A stretch of 64,000 nucleotides of DNA from Anaerotruncus colihominis (GCF_010206195.1 NZ_VIQT01000002.1:62001-126000), one strand, 5' to 3'; positions 1-9,186 are shown, counted from the stretch's first letter. Made by a program: numbers and translations. Notes: generated from the letters alone by a model not told the origin.

Positions 1-465
1 CTCAAAGTTGATGTCCTCCCATCCAGAATAAGCAGCCAGGCAGTCCTGACCTGCTGCATCCGCATAGGTTCCGGCGGCATTCAGCCTTTCCATTTCTCTG
101 ATCGCGTTAATATTTGCTGCAATCCGGTCCTTTTCATTCCGAATCGGTTCTGGTTCGCTTTTTGGGGTATAAATTTGGCACTTACCGCTGCGGGTCCTGA
201 TATTCAGAACCGGTGCAGGCTCCGTTTCCTCTTCAAAGTCAAACTCCATTTCCAACTCGTCCTCCGGACCTTCTTCGGCTGAGGCAGCTGCTTCAGATTC
301 AGGATTCTCCTCAGCAAACATCGCTTCCCAAGCCTGTTCATCAATATACAGGCAGGACACCTCCGCAGGTAGAATCGAGGATGGCTCGCTGATACTGGAC
401 TGAACAATCGCTGTTAGGTCCTCAAAAGATAGCTGACCTGTTGTTGATACCTTGTTTGATAACAT
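1..465 (-). CDS. N-terminal part of giant helicase/adenine-methylase protein (cut by window edge)
   Basis: Only the first 155 codons are present; the frame is still open at base 1. The start is the ATG at 465, behind AAAGGAGAATCCCT. After an acidic, Glu-rich stretch (about residues 50-90) comes the segment RIAANINAIREMERLNAAG followed by YSGWEDINF. This resembles the NIxAIRLL...YVGWGG signature near the start of the very large SNF2-type helicase/N6-methylase proteins found on clostridial and Bacteroidales mobile elements. Those proteins are thought to act in modification, antirestriction or element DNA metabolism. The catalytic domains lie outside the window, so the call rests on the signature region only. 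It is the first gene after leader copy 1. Confidence 0.6.
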   Translation of the reverse strand, partial: MLSNKVSTTGQLSFEDLTAIVQSSISEPSSILPAEVSCLYIDEQAWEAMFAEENPESEAAASAEEGPEDELEMEFDFEEETEPAPVLNIRTRSGKCQIYTPKSEPEPIRNEKDRIAANINAIREMERLNAAGTYADAAGQDCLAAYSGWEDINFE

Positions 466-710
466 AGGGATTCTCCTTTCAAATCTCAGGTTTGTGTTCG
501 TTTTCTATATAAAAAGCGCCTGTCTGACCTGACAGGCACTTGAATTGGCAATAATAAAAAAGGCATAACCGCGCCATTAGACGCAGTTATGCCTTATTGT
601 TTAGACCGGTCAACCATTCTTATTCAGAGCAGGGACCTTACTTAACTCCTGTGGAGCATAAAAATTATTTGAACAATTAAAATTGTATGAGGGATTCTTT
701 CCAGTGTCAA
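466..710 (-). promoter_or_regulatory. Repeated leader RNA, copy 1 (promoter plus tandem-terminator leader)
   Basis: The promoter reads TTGACA (705-710), a 17-bp spacer beginning CTGGAAA, and TACAAT (682-687). The roughly 210-nt leader then has a CTCC-ACAG-GGAG hairpin followed by conserved TTAAGTAAGG, a variable stem (GGTC pairing with GACC), an intrinsic terminator (hairpin 561-594, then T-rich) and a second terminator (515-540, then TTTTTATATAG). The start codon follows within about 50 nt. Transcription of the downstream gene must therefore pass two terminators. Eight related copies lie in the window. Confidence 0.85.
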
Positions 711-748
711 GAGCAGCTGCTATCTTTTTGATTTCTCCTCTCTAAAAT

Positions 749-1447
749 TTACAGTATTTCATCATCAAAATCACCATAAGAGGGCACCTGTTGCGCTTCA
801 TCGTACTGCCCGGTGCTTTTTCCTTTCCTTGCATCTTGTCTCGCCTTCTTCTGCATCTCCTTTCGCTCCTTCTTATAAGGTTCAATGACATTGCGGATAA
901 AAGGAGCACCAAAGGTCATTTCCCAAACAGAGATGTAGGCAACAATGTCGCCAAAAAAGCGCTGCATTTCATCATCCGACAGCAGTTTTCTTGCAGATTT
1001 CTCCGATTGAAATTTTCCGCTGTTTTTGGCAGATGTTCCTGTTGAAATAGAGATGGTCCAGGGGTATTTTGCTTTTTCTCCATTCCTCAGCGGAACGCGG
1101 GTGATATTGAAGATTTCCATGCGGTCAGAGCCGAAAGCACTGTAATTCTTGGTTACAGCCCACGAAAATTCTCTCTCCGTCATGGTCAGCATACTGATTT
1201 TCTGGTGCAGAAGCCGAATCTCTGAGGGGTCCAGGTTGAAACTCAAAAATACCGATGGGTTCTTTTCAAAATCGGTCACATTGATTTTGATACGACTATA
1301 TCGTGCATGAAGGCTGGCGGGGCATTTATCTGGATCGCCGTTCAGATCCGGCGGCTGCAAATAATCACAGGCGGCCACCAGTGTTTTCTTATTGCTCAAA
1401 AAGGCGATTTGAGTCGGATCTGTCTGATATTGTTTGTTGTTTGCCAT
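749..1447 (-). CDS. Conserved-looking hypothetical protein, last gene of the AAA/VWA operon
   Basis: This 232-residue protein has no domain that I recognise, no signal peptide and no membrane segment. The C-terminal 40 residues are strongly basic and then acidic (about residues 190-232) and look disordered. It starts 14 bases after the stop of the VWA-protein gene and ends the same minus-strand operon, just before the promoter of leader copy 1. The tight spacing suggests a role alongside the AAA+ ATPase/VWA pair, possibly as a substrate or adaptor; this is inference from position only. Confidence 0.75.
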   Translation of the reverse strand: MANNKQYQTDPTQIAFLSNKKTLVAACDYLQPPDLNGDPDKCPASLHARYSRIKINVTDFEKNPSVFLSFNLDPSEIRLLHQKISMLTMTEREFSWAVTKNYSAFGSDRMEIFNITRVPLRNGEKAKYPWTISISTGTSAKNSGKFQSEKSARKLLSDDEMQRFFGDIVAYISVWEMTFGAPFIRNVIEPYKKERKEMQKKARQDARKGKSTGQYDEAQQVPSYGDFDDEIL

Positions 1448-1461
1448 GTCATTTTTCCTTT

Positions 1462-3666
1462 CTATTTCACAAAACGCTTCATTACATTTAAAAGTGTGCG
1501 GGGCATCCGGGCAAGGTCTGTCATTTCAAACATATTCTCGCCGTAGATCTCTCTAAGCTGCGGAATATCTTCATCCAGTGCAGCTGCGAAGGTTAACACG
1601 CCGGATTTCTGCGCATCGGCCAATACCGCCTGCAGGTGCGCCACTCCATCTTCGCCGCTGAAATAGTCCGAAGGAAGCCCATCTGAAATGATAAAAAGCA
1701 GTTTGATTTCTTCCGGCCGCTTTTTCAGTTCTGAAAGCATATAGTTCAGCGCTGTGCCATCTCTGTTTCCGTACAAAGCCTTTGCGTTGCAAATACGATA
1801 CCTGTCCTGCTTATCTACCTTTTGAAAAGCCGCCATCACTTCAAGGATCACTTTACTTCCAAAGTCTGTTGTATGCCCGGCTACCATGATAGGAAAGCCC
1901 AGGTCAACACAAAAATCATACAGCAGAAGCGCTGCATTGCTGGCTGCCTGAATCTTGTTCTGAAACAAGCCCTGCCCACTGCTGTCATTTGCATGGCGGC
2001 ACATGGAACCGGACTGGTCAATCAACAGGGCAGTCGCTACCGTTGGCCTGTCACTGGGGAGCCTGGTCTTGCTGAAGTATTTTTCATCTGTTCGGTATAA
2101 ACTGCGGGTATCCAGCCGCCGGCCATGGATCAAGCCGGTCAGCTTGCTTCCCTGCCGGCGCTCCCGCAAAATCTTTAAAAGTTCTTTTTTGAGCGACTTG
2201 GAGACTGGGGAAATCTTTGGCCAAATATACTCGTAACGATTGATACCATCTTGGAGTATTTCAGGAGGACGGATAATTTTGACGCTCCAGGTATCGTTTA
2301 CAGCAGAACAGTTTGCATTTTGCTGCAAGGTTTGTCGCAGTTGCTCTTCAGTCTTTTCTTCCGCTGTCTGTTTGGACAGTTCAGTTTCGATGCTGTTCAG
2401 CGTTTTGCGCATGGAATCATCTCCACCAAATGAATCATCTTCTGGTGTAATACGGATTACAGCGTTTTTACCGTTTTCGCTGTCAGCAGGCGAGCTGTTT
2501 TCATCCTTCCCACCTTCATCATTTGTACCATCATCTGTGTTTTCCTCACCATTTTCCTGGGATGGGGCTGGCTGCTCAATAAATACTCGGACCGGAAGAC
2601 CAGAATTGCTGTTGTTGTGTTTTTCATGGTCAACGCCGATATTTTTCAGAGCATTCTCGATGATATGCTTTAGGATTTCTTCCAGTTCTTCATCTGTAAG
2701 ATTAGCGATCGCCTTTTCTTCTTCGCTCATTTGGGAAAGTTCATAGTTGATTTCTCCTTCCAGAAGGTCCCAGTTTTCCAGTATAAGATCCAATGCCAGC
2801 TCCTTTCGCGCTCGCACATTGGAGTTTTCCACCTCCCGCATAAGTCGAGGAGCAAGCGCACAAAGGCGGTTATGGATATCCGCTATCACCGGATGGTAAG
2901 CGGGATCAAGGTTGACTGCTCCCATTTTAAGCAGGGTCAAAAGCGCATTCTGAAAAATCGACCAACCCCTCTGGAATAATGCCGGATCTTCTACTTCTTT
3001 TCTCCGTATAGATTCCATAAAGTCCTCTCCGAAAAAAGCCTGATTAAGCATTTTCAGTGACTTTTTGGCATCTCCCGTATGTAGCACTGTAAGTGAGCGT
3101 TCGATATAGGCATCCTCTATCACATTATCCAAATTCTTATAAATTTGGGCCACTACCCTGCGGGTAAGCGGCCCTTTCTCTAACATATTCTGGATACCGT
3201 CCAGTCCTTGCTCGTTGGCCGGAGTGATTTTGGGAACACCGGGGTATAGATTTCCGTCTATAAATGCTTCATACTGTCTTTTCAGCTGTGTAAAGTCTGT
3301 AAACAAGCAGTGAGCAAATTCATGGCAGGCCATTCCCATAATGCACATGTGCCGGTCAATCCGCCTTTTCCGCTTCTGGATACCTGGATAGGCTGCATTG
3401 AGTACCACCGCTTTATTATCTGTGTAAGCGGTAAACGGGTCATCGCCATCATCCCACTCTACCCGTGCGGATATAGCAATATCCTTGCGGCCAGTGCGAC
3501 CTACCAAATAAGAACCGAGGCTATTCAGCTGCCGGCGGTAAGCCGCACTGAGAAATACATCCTGGTCGCTTAGCTCGCCGCGGGCTTCAAGAAGCGCCTT
3601 CTTCATCGTGACTGGAGTGATTAGCGTCTTCTGGTATTCTTTCATTAGGTTCTTCTTTTTAGACAT
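1462..3666 (-). CDS. VWA-domain protein with N-terminal HExxH motif (CobT/NorD-like partner of AAA+ ATPase)
   Basis: This 734-residue protein has two recognisable parts. Near residues 115-119 is HEFAH, a zinc-protease-like HExxH motif, in the position where VWA proteins of the CobT/YwmD type carry a metallopeptidase-like domain. The last 190 residues form a von Willebrand A domain: the MIDAS motif DQSGS is at about 550-554, and the later FIISDG supports it. A Ser/Glu/Asp-rich linker sits around residues 365-440. MoxR-type AAA+ ATPases work with VWA proteins to insert metals or remodel complexes, and such an ATPase lies two genes upstream in the same operon. The substrate is unknown. Whether the HExxH site is active cannot be told from sequence alone. 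Confidence 0.8.
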   Translation of the reverse strand: MSKKKNLMKEYQKTLITPVTMKKALLEARGELSDQDVFLSAAYRRQLNSLGSYLVGRTGRKDIAISARVEWDDGDDPFTAYTDNKAVVLNAAYPGIQKRKRRIDRHMCIMGMACHEFAHCLFTDFTQLKRQYEAFIDGNLYPGVPKITPANEQGLDGIQNMLEKGPLTRRVVAQIYKNLDNVIEDAYIERSLTVLHTGDAKKSLKMLNQAFFGEDFMESIRRKEVEDPALFQRGWSIFQNALLTLLKMGAVNLDPAYHPVIADIHNRLCALAPRLMREVENSNVRARKELALDLILENWDLLEGEINYELSQMSEEEKAIANLTDEELEEILKHIIENALKNIGVDHEKHNNSNSGLPVRVFIEQPAPSQENGEENTDDGTNDEGGKDENSSPADSENGKNAVIRITPEDDSFGGDDSMRKTLNSIETELSKQTAEEKTEEQLRQTLQQNANCSAVNDTWSVKIIRPPEILQDGINRYEYIWPKISPVSKSLKKELLKILRERRQGSKLTGLIHGRRLDTRSLYRTDEKYFSKTRLPSDRPTVATALLIDQSGSMCRHANDSSGQGLFQNKIQAASNAALLLYDFCVDLGFPIMVAGHTTDFGSKVILEVMAAFQKVDKQDRYRICNAKALYGNRDGTALNYMLSELKKRPEEIKLLFIISDGLPSDYFSGEDGVAHLQAVLADAQKSGVLTFAAALDEDIPQLREIYGENMFEMTDLARMPRTLLNVMKRFVK

Positions 3667-3682
3667 GAGCGTGTTCCTTCCT

Positions 3683-3946
3683 TTATTCTTTATTGACAGA
3701 TAGATTCAACGGTGGAATATAGGCATTGTAATCCTGAAAGGACTCATACAGTGTGCAGATAGGAACATCCAATATCTGCTCCAACGCCAGAAAAGCCGAC
3801 ACCGGAGGAATACTCCGGCCGCTTTCATAATTCCAATAGGTCTTCAGCGAAATGCCGAGCAATTCAGCAATTTCCGCCTGGGTAAGATGCTTCTGCTTGC
3901 GCCAACTGGCAAGCTGTAAATTCAAAATAGAAACTCGGTTTTTCAT
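3683..3946 (-). CDS. XRE-family helix-turn-helix protein
   Basis: A small protein of 87 residues. The helix-turn-helix covers about residues 12-65: LASWRKQKHLTQAEIAELLG, then a second helix ending YWNYESGR. I chose the ATG at 3946 because GAGGTG lies seven bases before it; a longer frame reaching 4027 would overlap the AAA+ gene by about 70 bases and lacks a site. It sits between the AAA+ ATPase and the VWA protein, so it may regulate this operon or be an antitoxin-like component. The target is unknown. Confidence 0.8.
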   Translation of the reverse strand: MKNRVSILNLQLASWRKQKHLTQAEIAELLGISLKTYWNYESGRSIPPVSAFLALEQILDVPICTLYESFQDYNAYIPPLNLSVNKE

Positions 3947-3956
3947 ATACTGCACC

Positions 3957-5885
3957 TCAATTTGTTTCGGCAATACTTTGGTGGATATTTGTACGAACGA
4001 GATCAATGTCATCTGGGTCTTCACCAACGGAAGGAAGGATGGTCAATTCAGCGGCTGCCCGCATATCTCCATTCAACAGGACAGTCATCTTTGCCCAGTT
4101 GATTGCTTCTCTTGTCCCTACGCTACCCCCCTCAATTTCCTGTGGGCAGTTTTCCTGCACACGAATTACCGTCTGCACAATTGTGCGGCAATCTGCTTCG
4201 GAGAGATTTGGGACATGCGACTGGATACGGGATACCATTTCATCTTCACTGGGATGATTCAGGTCGCATTTCACTTCGATTCTGCTGTATACTGATTGGT
4301 TTCCATCCGTCGTGCCGGCGTAGCCAACATTTTGCGTAAACACAACAACCGTATCCGGATGGCGCTGGATCACCTCGCCGGTAGGCAGCCGGAGCTGCCC
4401 ATGCTCCAGAATATTGTTTAGTCCAACCAACACACCTGGCTTTAAAATCGTGTTCATCTCCTGCAGCTCTACCAGCCACCCCTTTTGAAAACCCAGGGTA
4501 AGATCTGAGTGAACTACTTTGAACTTAGAGTTTTCCCCACCAAACATGCTGATGTCTTTCTTACAAGCACTCATTAACTTGGAAACCAGCGCAGCAAAAC
4601 ATTCTGCCTCGCCTGCCTGGTCATTTTTCCGGCCTGTGATATGCTCATAAATAACATCCGGCATCGAAGCAATCTCTAAAAAGCTCGGTAATACCAGGTC
4701 GCTGTCACGCATGGCATATAAAAAATAGTCATACAGTTCAGCATCACTCTGGATAGGGGAATCCGTATTGGGGAAAAGGTTGCTGGTGAGGTCAAAAAAC
4801 TCCATCTCAGCATGTCCGGTAATGACTCCATAGGGACTACCGAACATGGTTGCCAATGCTTTTGCGCCTTCAGTTTTTCCAGAACCAGCGGGGCCTCGCA
4901 TCATAACATTGCGGAAGGGCTTCTTAAAGACTGACGAACCAGCTACCGCTTTGGCGATATTCAGTACAGATGGAACGGGAATGTACCAGTCGGGGATAGT
5001 AAGCAGCCGGCTCCTATCCTCCTCGTCATAAACCCTGTCAGGGTTGATCGAGTACATATTTGCTTCCAATTTCGTAACAGTGGATGGCGTTATGGTTTTC
5101 AAAATACCATCCAATACAATAAGCTGCGTCTCTATGCGCTCCACATTGCCCCCCTCTATACAGAGTGTTGTCTGCAAGTCAGAAGCGAAAAAAACGCGGG
5201 GATTGTCGGTCATGGTATATCCAATCTTTTCGCTGTGCATCAATCGCTTCAAACAGCTATTACGGGCGTTCAGGAAAGTGCTATTGGCCTTGAAAGGGGC
5301 CTCCATTTCACCTTCTTTTCGAGGGTCAACATTGTCTTTGAGTTGGCAATAAAGTTCTTTGACAATGGAAATTCCTTGGTTTGGGCCACAGGTAAACATA
5401 GAGTTGTATTCTCTGGCAAACTGGGCTGCGATGGTGGCAAAGGTCCCCGCGTTGCTTTCTGCCAACATGATGGCATAAAGCATAGCTACGATGGCCTCCT
5501 TTGTTTTTCCGTCAATAAGCGACAGATCATGCCAGGCGCCGGCTGCCCAACGGCTTCCTCTGAGCTCATAATGTTCAAAACGGGAATATTCCAAAATGAG
5601 CACTTCATCACCCAAGGAATACTCAAAAAAATAGCGGCTTACATCATCGGCGGCATAGCCGGCCGCATTGGATGATGTAAAAGCTGCGGGATTTCTTTTG
5701 ACTTCAAACAGACGAAAACCTGTGCTGTCGGCTTCCTTACCTACGACATTGGCCATTGCGTTAGTCGTGTGATTTGGAATGCCATACTGCGCCAGCGCAT
5801 CAGAAAACAGAACTTCCATCCGGCCATTCAAAACAGTTGGTGATAAAAGATCTGTGACGATTGTGTAAAGCGTTCTTTTCGGCAT
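3957..5885 (-). CDS. MoxR-like AAA+ ATPase
   Basis: This 642-residue protein has an N-terminal domain of about 300 residues with no match that I recognise, then an AAA+ module. Walker A is GPAGSGKT at about 331-338. The Walker B segment reads WLVELQEMN, diverged from the usual DE pair. It is followed by a sensor-like FTQN segment and a C-terminal helical region. The arrangement fits MoxR/CobS-type ATPases, which partner VWA proteins; the VWA protein is encoded two genes downstream. The altered Walker B leaves some doubt about catalytic rate. The start ATG at 5885 follows an AAGGAAAT-like site and the gene lies 32 bases after the membrane-protein gene. Confidence 0.8.
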   Translation of the reverse strand: MPKRTLYTIVTDLLSPTVLNGRMEVLFSDALAQYGIPNHTTNAMANVVGKEADSTGFRLFEVKRNPAAFTSSNAAGYAADDVSRYFFEYSLGDEVLILEYSRFEHYELRGSRWAAGAWHDLSLIDGKTKEAIVAMLYAIMLAESNAGTFATIAAQFAREYNSMFTCGPNQGISIVKELYCQLKDNVDPRKEGEMEAPFKANSTFLNARNSCLKRLMHSEKIGYTMTDNPRVFFASDLQTTLCIEGGNVERIETQLIVLDGILKTITPSTVTKLEANMYSINPDRVYDEEDRSRLLTIPDWYIPVPSVLNIAKAVAGSSVFKKPFRNVMMRGPAGSGKTEGAKALATMFGSPYGVITGHAEMEFFDLTSNLFPNTDSPIQSDAELYDYFLYAMRDSDLVLPSFLEIASMPDVIYEHITGRKNDQAGEAECFAALVSKLMSACKKDISMFGGENSKFKVVHSDLTLGFQKGWLVELQEMNTILKPGVLVGLNNILEHGQLRLPTGEVIQRHPDTVVVFTQNVGYAGTTDGNQSVYSRIEVKCDLNHPSEDEMVSRIQSHVPNLSEADCRTIVQTVIRVQENCPQEIEGGSVGTREAINWAKMTVLLNGDMRAAAELTILPSVGEDPDDIDLVRTNIHQSIAETN

Positions 5886-5917
5886 AATATTTATTTCCTT
5901 TCCATTATCATTTCATA

Positions 5918-6631
5918 TCAATGCTGGCCGGCTTCCAGTCCATCCATCGACTGCCCCCAGCTCACAATCAACTGCCCATCTTCTGTAAGATCCGCTGCTA
6001 TGCCATTTTCCTCCAGGATAGCAATTAAGGCAGAAAGTACAGGAACCTCGACCGGCAGCCGAAGTTCCTCGTACTCATTGAGCAAACAGGTATGTTTTGT
6101 GGGGTTTTTATTGGCGATATTGGAGAGCAGTTCCGCAAGGCGGTCTTCCCCTGTGCCATACTCGTTTTCCTCACTCCACCACGCCGTAGCAATTTGGACA
6201 GCTTCTTCCTCGTTGACTGGCCGTACACAAAGCGCTTCCGGCATAAACGAGTGTGCGGATAGAGAAGAAGACTCCGGCGCAGCAGGATCATTCCGTATAA
6301 ATACGCCAAATTTTTCCTCGAACTCTTCATCGTTCATCTTCTGCACAGCTGACATGATATTCGCTGCCCGTTTATATCCGGCAGATGCCTTATGCACCGT
6401 CTCTTTTCCGGAAGAAACGACCACCTGAAGACTTTTCAGAAACGGCTGTGCCAGCTCTTTACAAAGACGGAAACTCTTTATGAACAAGTTCCGGCAAGGG
6501 CCGACGCCAACAAATAGCAGCAAAGATACCTTAATAAAAGCTGGCAGCGCGGCAAAAAACCGCATAAGACAGAACAGCAAAGCTACCCCTATCAGAAATT
6601 GGTAGGTTTTTGTGTTTTTTCCATAAACCAT
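5918..6631 (-). CDS. Membrane-anchored hypothetical protein
   Basis: This 237-residue protein has one or two hydrophobic segments within residues 10-45 (FLIGVALLFCLMRFF, then VSLLLFVGV) followed by a soluble, acidic C-terminal region of about 170 residues. No known domain was recognised. It starts one base after the preceding OB-fold gene ends and precedes the AAA+ ATPase, so the three are very likely cotranscribed from leader copy 2. It may tether the AAA+/VWA complex to the membrane; that is inference from operon position. Confidence 0.75.
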   Translation of the reverse strand: MVYGKNTKTYQFLIGVALLFCLMRFFAALPAFIKVSLLLFVGVGPCRNLFIKSFRLCKELAQPFLKSLQVVVSSGKETVHKASAGYKRAANIMSAVQKMNDEEFEEKFGVFIRNDPAAPESSSLSAHSFMPEALCVRPVNEEEAVQIATAWWSEENEYGTGEDRLAELLSNIANKNPTKHTCLLNEYEELRLPVEVPVLSALIAILEENGIAADLTEDGQLIVSWGQSMDGLEAGQH

Positions 6632-6632
6632 T

Positions 6633-7286
6633 TTAATTCTCTCCCTTTTTAGTCTGTGGCCGCTTTGCGTAGCCCAGGTCGTACAGTTTTAATCCAAGCA
6701 AGCCGAAGCTGGTAGCCTCAAACTTGCCATGGGCAATGACATGTGACTTTTCTTTCAAATTCAGCCGGTTCACCTTGTCGGCAACCTCATTGTATCCGGT
6801 AGCATATACAGAGAGGTAGGTTTCCTGCTCAAAATCTGTATCCGGATTACAAAACAGGGTAAATGCCACCTTGCGATATGTGCCTGTGTCCTTGAAGATA
6901 TCCGAGTCGGAAACCTTCCGCACACCTCCCTCCATCTGTATCATTGAATAGATCGGGTCGGTTTCTGCGCTAATACAGACATCCCAGGCATAAAGCCGGA
7001 TATGGTCAATTTCCTCGCCGCTTTTCCGATCCTGGTACAGCATCCGCCGAACGGCACCTGTAACACGCAGGAGATTGCCAGCGGCAATTTCTTTCTCAAG
7101 CCAGGCAGCGGTTTCCTTCAGAGGGCGTACACCAGACCGGTAGGAAATAACAAGTTCTATCTGAATAGAATATTCAGATTTGTACTTTCCCTGAAAAGAA
7201 CACAGCAGCGTTGCCGATTTGCCTTTCTTTGAAAATACAAATTTCTGTTCAACGGGGCGGAGATCCATAACTGCGATACAAGCCAT
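6633..7286 (-). CDS. SSB-like OB-fold protein
   Basis: A 217-residue protein. The C-terminal half (YLSVYATGYNEVADKVNRL, then VIAHGKFEA) follows the pattern of single-stranded DNA-binding proteins, where a VxxxG...A..V..yl segment is followed by V.GR.. strands. The N-terminal half has a similar LLRVTGAVRR...IRLYAWDV pattern, so two OB folds are possible. It lacks the acidic DDxPF tail of a standard SSB; a normal SSB is encoded at 17.6-18.0 kb. It is the first gene after leader copy 2 and heads the AAA+/VWA operon, which points to a DNA-linked job for that system. Confidence 0.55.
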   Translation of the reverse strand: MACIAVMDLRPVEQKFVFSKKGKSATLLCSFQGKYKSEYSIQIELVISYRSGVRPLKETAAWLEKEIAAGNLLRVTGAVRRMLYQDRKSGEEIDHIRLYAWDVCISAETDPIYSMIQMEGGVRKVSDSDIFKDTGTYRKVAFTLFCNPDTDFEQETYLSVYATGYNEVADKVNRLNLKEKSHVIAHGKFEATSFGLLGLKLYDLGYAKRPQTKKGEN

Positions 7287-7536
7287 CTTAAAATTCTCCT
7301 TTCAAAATCATAGGGTTTTGTTCGTTTTCTATATATAAAAAGCACCTGTTTAACCGAAACAGGTACTTGAATAGATAATAAAAAAAGGCACAACTGCGCT
7401 GAAAAACGCAATTATGCCTTACGGTTTATACCAGCTCCCATGCTCACGGTAGCGCGGAAGCCTTACTTAGCCCCCAGAGAGAGCAAAAAAACATTTGAAC
7501 AACTAAGATTGTAAGCCGGATTTTTTCCAGTGTCAA
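7287..7536 (-). promoter_or_regulatory. Repeated leader RNA, copy 2
   Basis: Promoter TTGACA (7531-7536), 17 bp, TACAAT (7508-7513). The conserved TAAGTAAGGCTTCC stem strand pairs with GGGAGCT. Terminators are at 7386-7419 and 7341-7368, each followed by a T run. It drives the OB-fold/AAA+/VWA operon, whose first ATG is at 7286. Confidence 0.85.
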
Positions 7537-7544
7537 GGATAAAA

Positions 7545-7573
7545 AGAGAACCCCCGCCAAAGGCGGGGGTTTT
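7545..7573 (-). terminator. Intrinsic terminator of the Rpn-type nuclease gene
   Basis: On the minus strand AACCCCCGCC pairs with GGCGGGGG around a TTT loop and is followed by TTCTCTTTTTAT. It directly follows the stop codon at 7575 and insulates the next promoter. Confidence 0.8.
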
Positions 7574-7574
7574 T

Positions 7575-8381
7575 CTATTGAAGTAGCTTTTCTATTTGGG
7601 AGCGTTCATCTGTTGAAAGTTCCAAAAAGTCACACGCAGCAGCGAAAGTATAATTGAGTTTTTTCATCAGCTTTTTGACATCTTCGACTCTGCCTTCAGC
7701 TCTGCCTTCGGCTCTACCTTCATTCCGAATTTCTTCTGAAATCTTACACATTTGACTAACTCCTTCCTCTTCGGTTTTGTAATACCGGACGCTTTGCGCC
7801 AGTAGTTTATTGCTCATATCATCAGGGTTTTTGCAGAAAAAGTCATGCATCAAATCCCCCATTGGGTCATTTCCACGGTACTGCCCATTAACATATATGA
7901 TATGCTCCTTATCATCGAACAATTCACCGGTTTCCTGGATAACACGCTCGACATGATAAAGCGGCAGCTGTTTCCCAAAATAATCATTTTCAGTGATGAA
8001 AATGACAAAGGTTTCTGGCAGCTTCTCATATTCATCACCTGGCTCGGTGACATTGGAATCCATCATACTGCTGTTGTACCGCGCCCGTTTGCGGGAAGCT
8101 CCCTTATCCGCACGCTGTACCTCGATATTGTAGAGGACATTTTCGCTGTCAATGGCCAGAATATCCAGCCGTACAGAACGCCCCCAGAGGTTCTTTAAAT
8201 CATCCTGTGTATGAACCTCGATAATCTTCAGGTCATCTCTCTGAAGTACGCGGTTGATTAGAAGCTGCGAACATGCCTTGTCTTTGAATACTACAGTCAT
8301 AAAGGTATCATCAATCAGACGATAGTTTTGAATGCGCTCCAGATCCTTTTGCCGTTTTCTGTCAAAATCCACAGCTTTCAC
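7575..8381 (-). CDS. Rpn-family PD-(D/E)XK nuclease (recombination-promoting/transposase-like)
   Basis: This 268-residue protein matches the Rpn/PDDEXK-transposase-like family. The catalytic core is seen as RLDILAID followed by YNIEVQRAD (about residues 70-95), giving the D...ExQ pattern of this nuclease fold, and the usual FVIFITENDYFG segment follows. Near the C-terminus is the EGRAEGRAEGR repeat (about residues 220-230), common in these proteins. Family members promote RecA-independent recombination or act against phage. It follows the deoxyribosyltransferase-like gene by 18 bases and may be cotranscribed from leader copy 3. Confidence 0.8.
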   Translation of the reverse strand: MKAVDFDRKRQKDLERIQNYRLIDDTFMTVVFKDKACSQLLINRVLQRDDLKIIEVHTQDDLKNLWGRSVRLDILAIDSENVLYNIEVQRADKGASRKRARYNSSMMDSNVTEPGDEYEKLPETFVIFITENDYFGKQLPLYHVERVIQETGELFDDKEHIIYVNGQYRGNDPMGDLMHDFFCKNPDDMSNKLLAQSVRYYKTEEEGVSQMCKISEEIRNEGRAEGRAEGRVEDVKKLMKKLNYTFAAACDFLELSTDERSQIEKLLQ

Positions 8382-8399
8382 CTCCTTCTATATTTTATA

Positions 8400-8954
8400 T
8401 CATTCCATCTGTTTCGTCAATACGCCCAGATTTTCCGAGCTTTTACGCAGCATCGCCCCTTCCACAAACTCTATTTTCCCATCCATAAAGCGGTAAAGTG
8501 GGATATTATGCTCTTTTGCAAAGTCAATCTCTGCCTGCATCCCCGCCGAGATTACAGGACCGCAGATAATCAGACCCGAGCAATGCCGAAGCACTTCTAA
8601 ACCATATTGGAGAACCATCCTCCTGGCAGCCGGCTCAGCGTCGTTGATAATCTCCGGCAGATATGCGTGGGGAGCATAGGTAAATACCTGCTCGTCTGGG
8701 AAATCACGCTCCATAGCGTCCAACGCAGCGGCCTGATACTTCCTTGCCCGCTTCATGTTCAGCTCCATTTCGGCCTCTGTCGCTGCGGATAAGGGAGATG
8801 CAATATAAAACACAAGGCTGTCCGCAGAATAACTGCACACCTCCAGGTGTCTCTGACAGGTATTGCAGTACAACATAATTGTTGGGTTTTTCATATCCTG
8901 GCAAATAACCTGCAGCTGATGTCCCGCATGGGGGTATTGTCTTTGGTTTTTCAT
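8400..8954 (-). CDS. Nucleoside deoxyribosyltransferase-like protein (DUF4406/DUF7768 type)
   Basis: I chose the ATG at 8954 (184 residues) because AAGGAGATATTTCC precedes it; an upstream ATG lies inside that site. The main domain begins at YIASPLSA (about residue 48) and carries the N...A..YQ, HAYLPEIIND, GLEVLRHC and SAGMQAEIDFA signatures of the deoxyribosyltransferase-like DUF4406/DUF7768 group seen on phages and mobile elements. An N-terminal CNTC pair with nearby histidines may bind zinc. The natural substrate is unknown. The gene is directly behind leader copy 3. Confidence 0.7.
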   Translation of the reverse strand: MKNQRQYPHAGHQLQVICQDMKNPTIMLYCNTCQRHLEVCSYSADSLVFYIASPLSAATEAEMELNMKRARKYQAAALDAMERDFPDEQVFTYAPHAYLPEIINDAEPAARRMVLQYGLEVLRHCSGLIICGPVISAGMQAEIDFAKEHNIPLYRFMDGKIEFVEGAMLRKSSENLGVLTKQME

Positions 8955-9186
8955 GGAAATATCTCCTTCCATAATTTCGACTTATAATCGTTTTCTATGT
9001 AAAAAGCGCCTGCCTCGGCACTTGGGGCAACAAAAAAGGCACAATCACGCTACAAAGCGCAACTGTGCCATTATAAGTAGACCGGCTCTCCAAATTTCTA
9101 AACAGCAGGAGCCTTACTTAACCCCCTGTGGGAGCAAAAAACATTGAAACAACTAAGATTGTAGTCCGTATTTTTTCCAGTGTCAA
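8955..9186 (-). promoter_or_regulatory. Repeated leader RNA, copy 3
   Basis: Promoter TTGACA (9181-9186), 17 bp, TACAAT (9158-9163). Terminators are at 9036-9071 (stem GGCACAGTTGCGC with a GCGTGATTGTGCC partner) and a short one at 9004-9023 (AAGTGCC pairing with GGCGCTT). It is the shortest two-terminator copy. Its promoter is back to back with the ECF sigma promoter on the plus strand. Confidence 0.85.
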
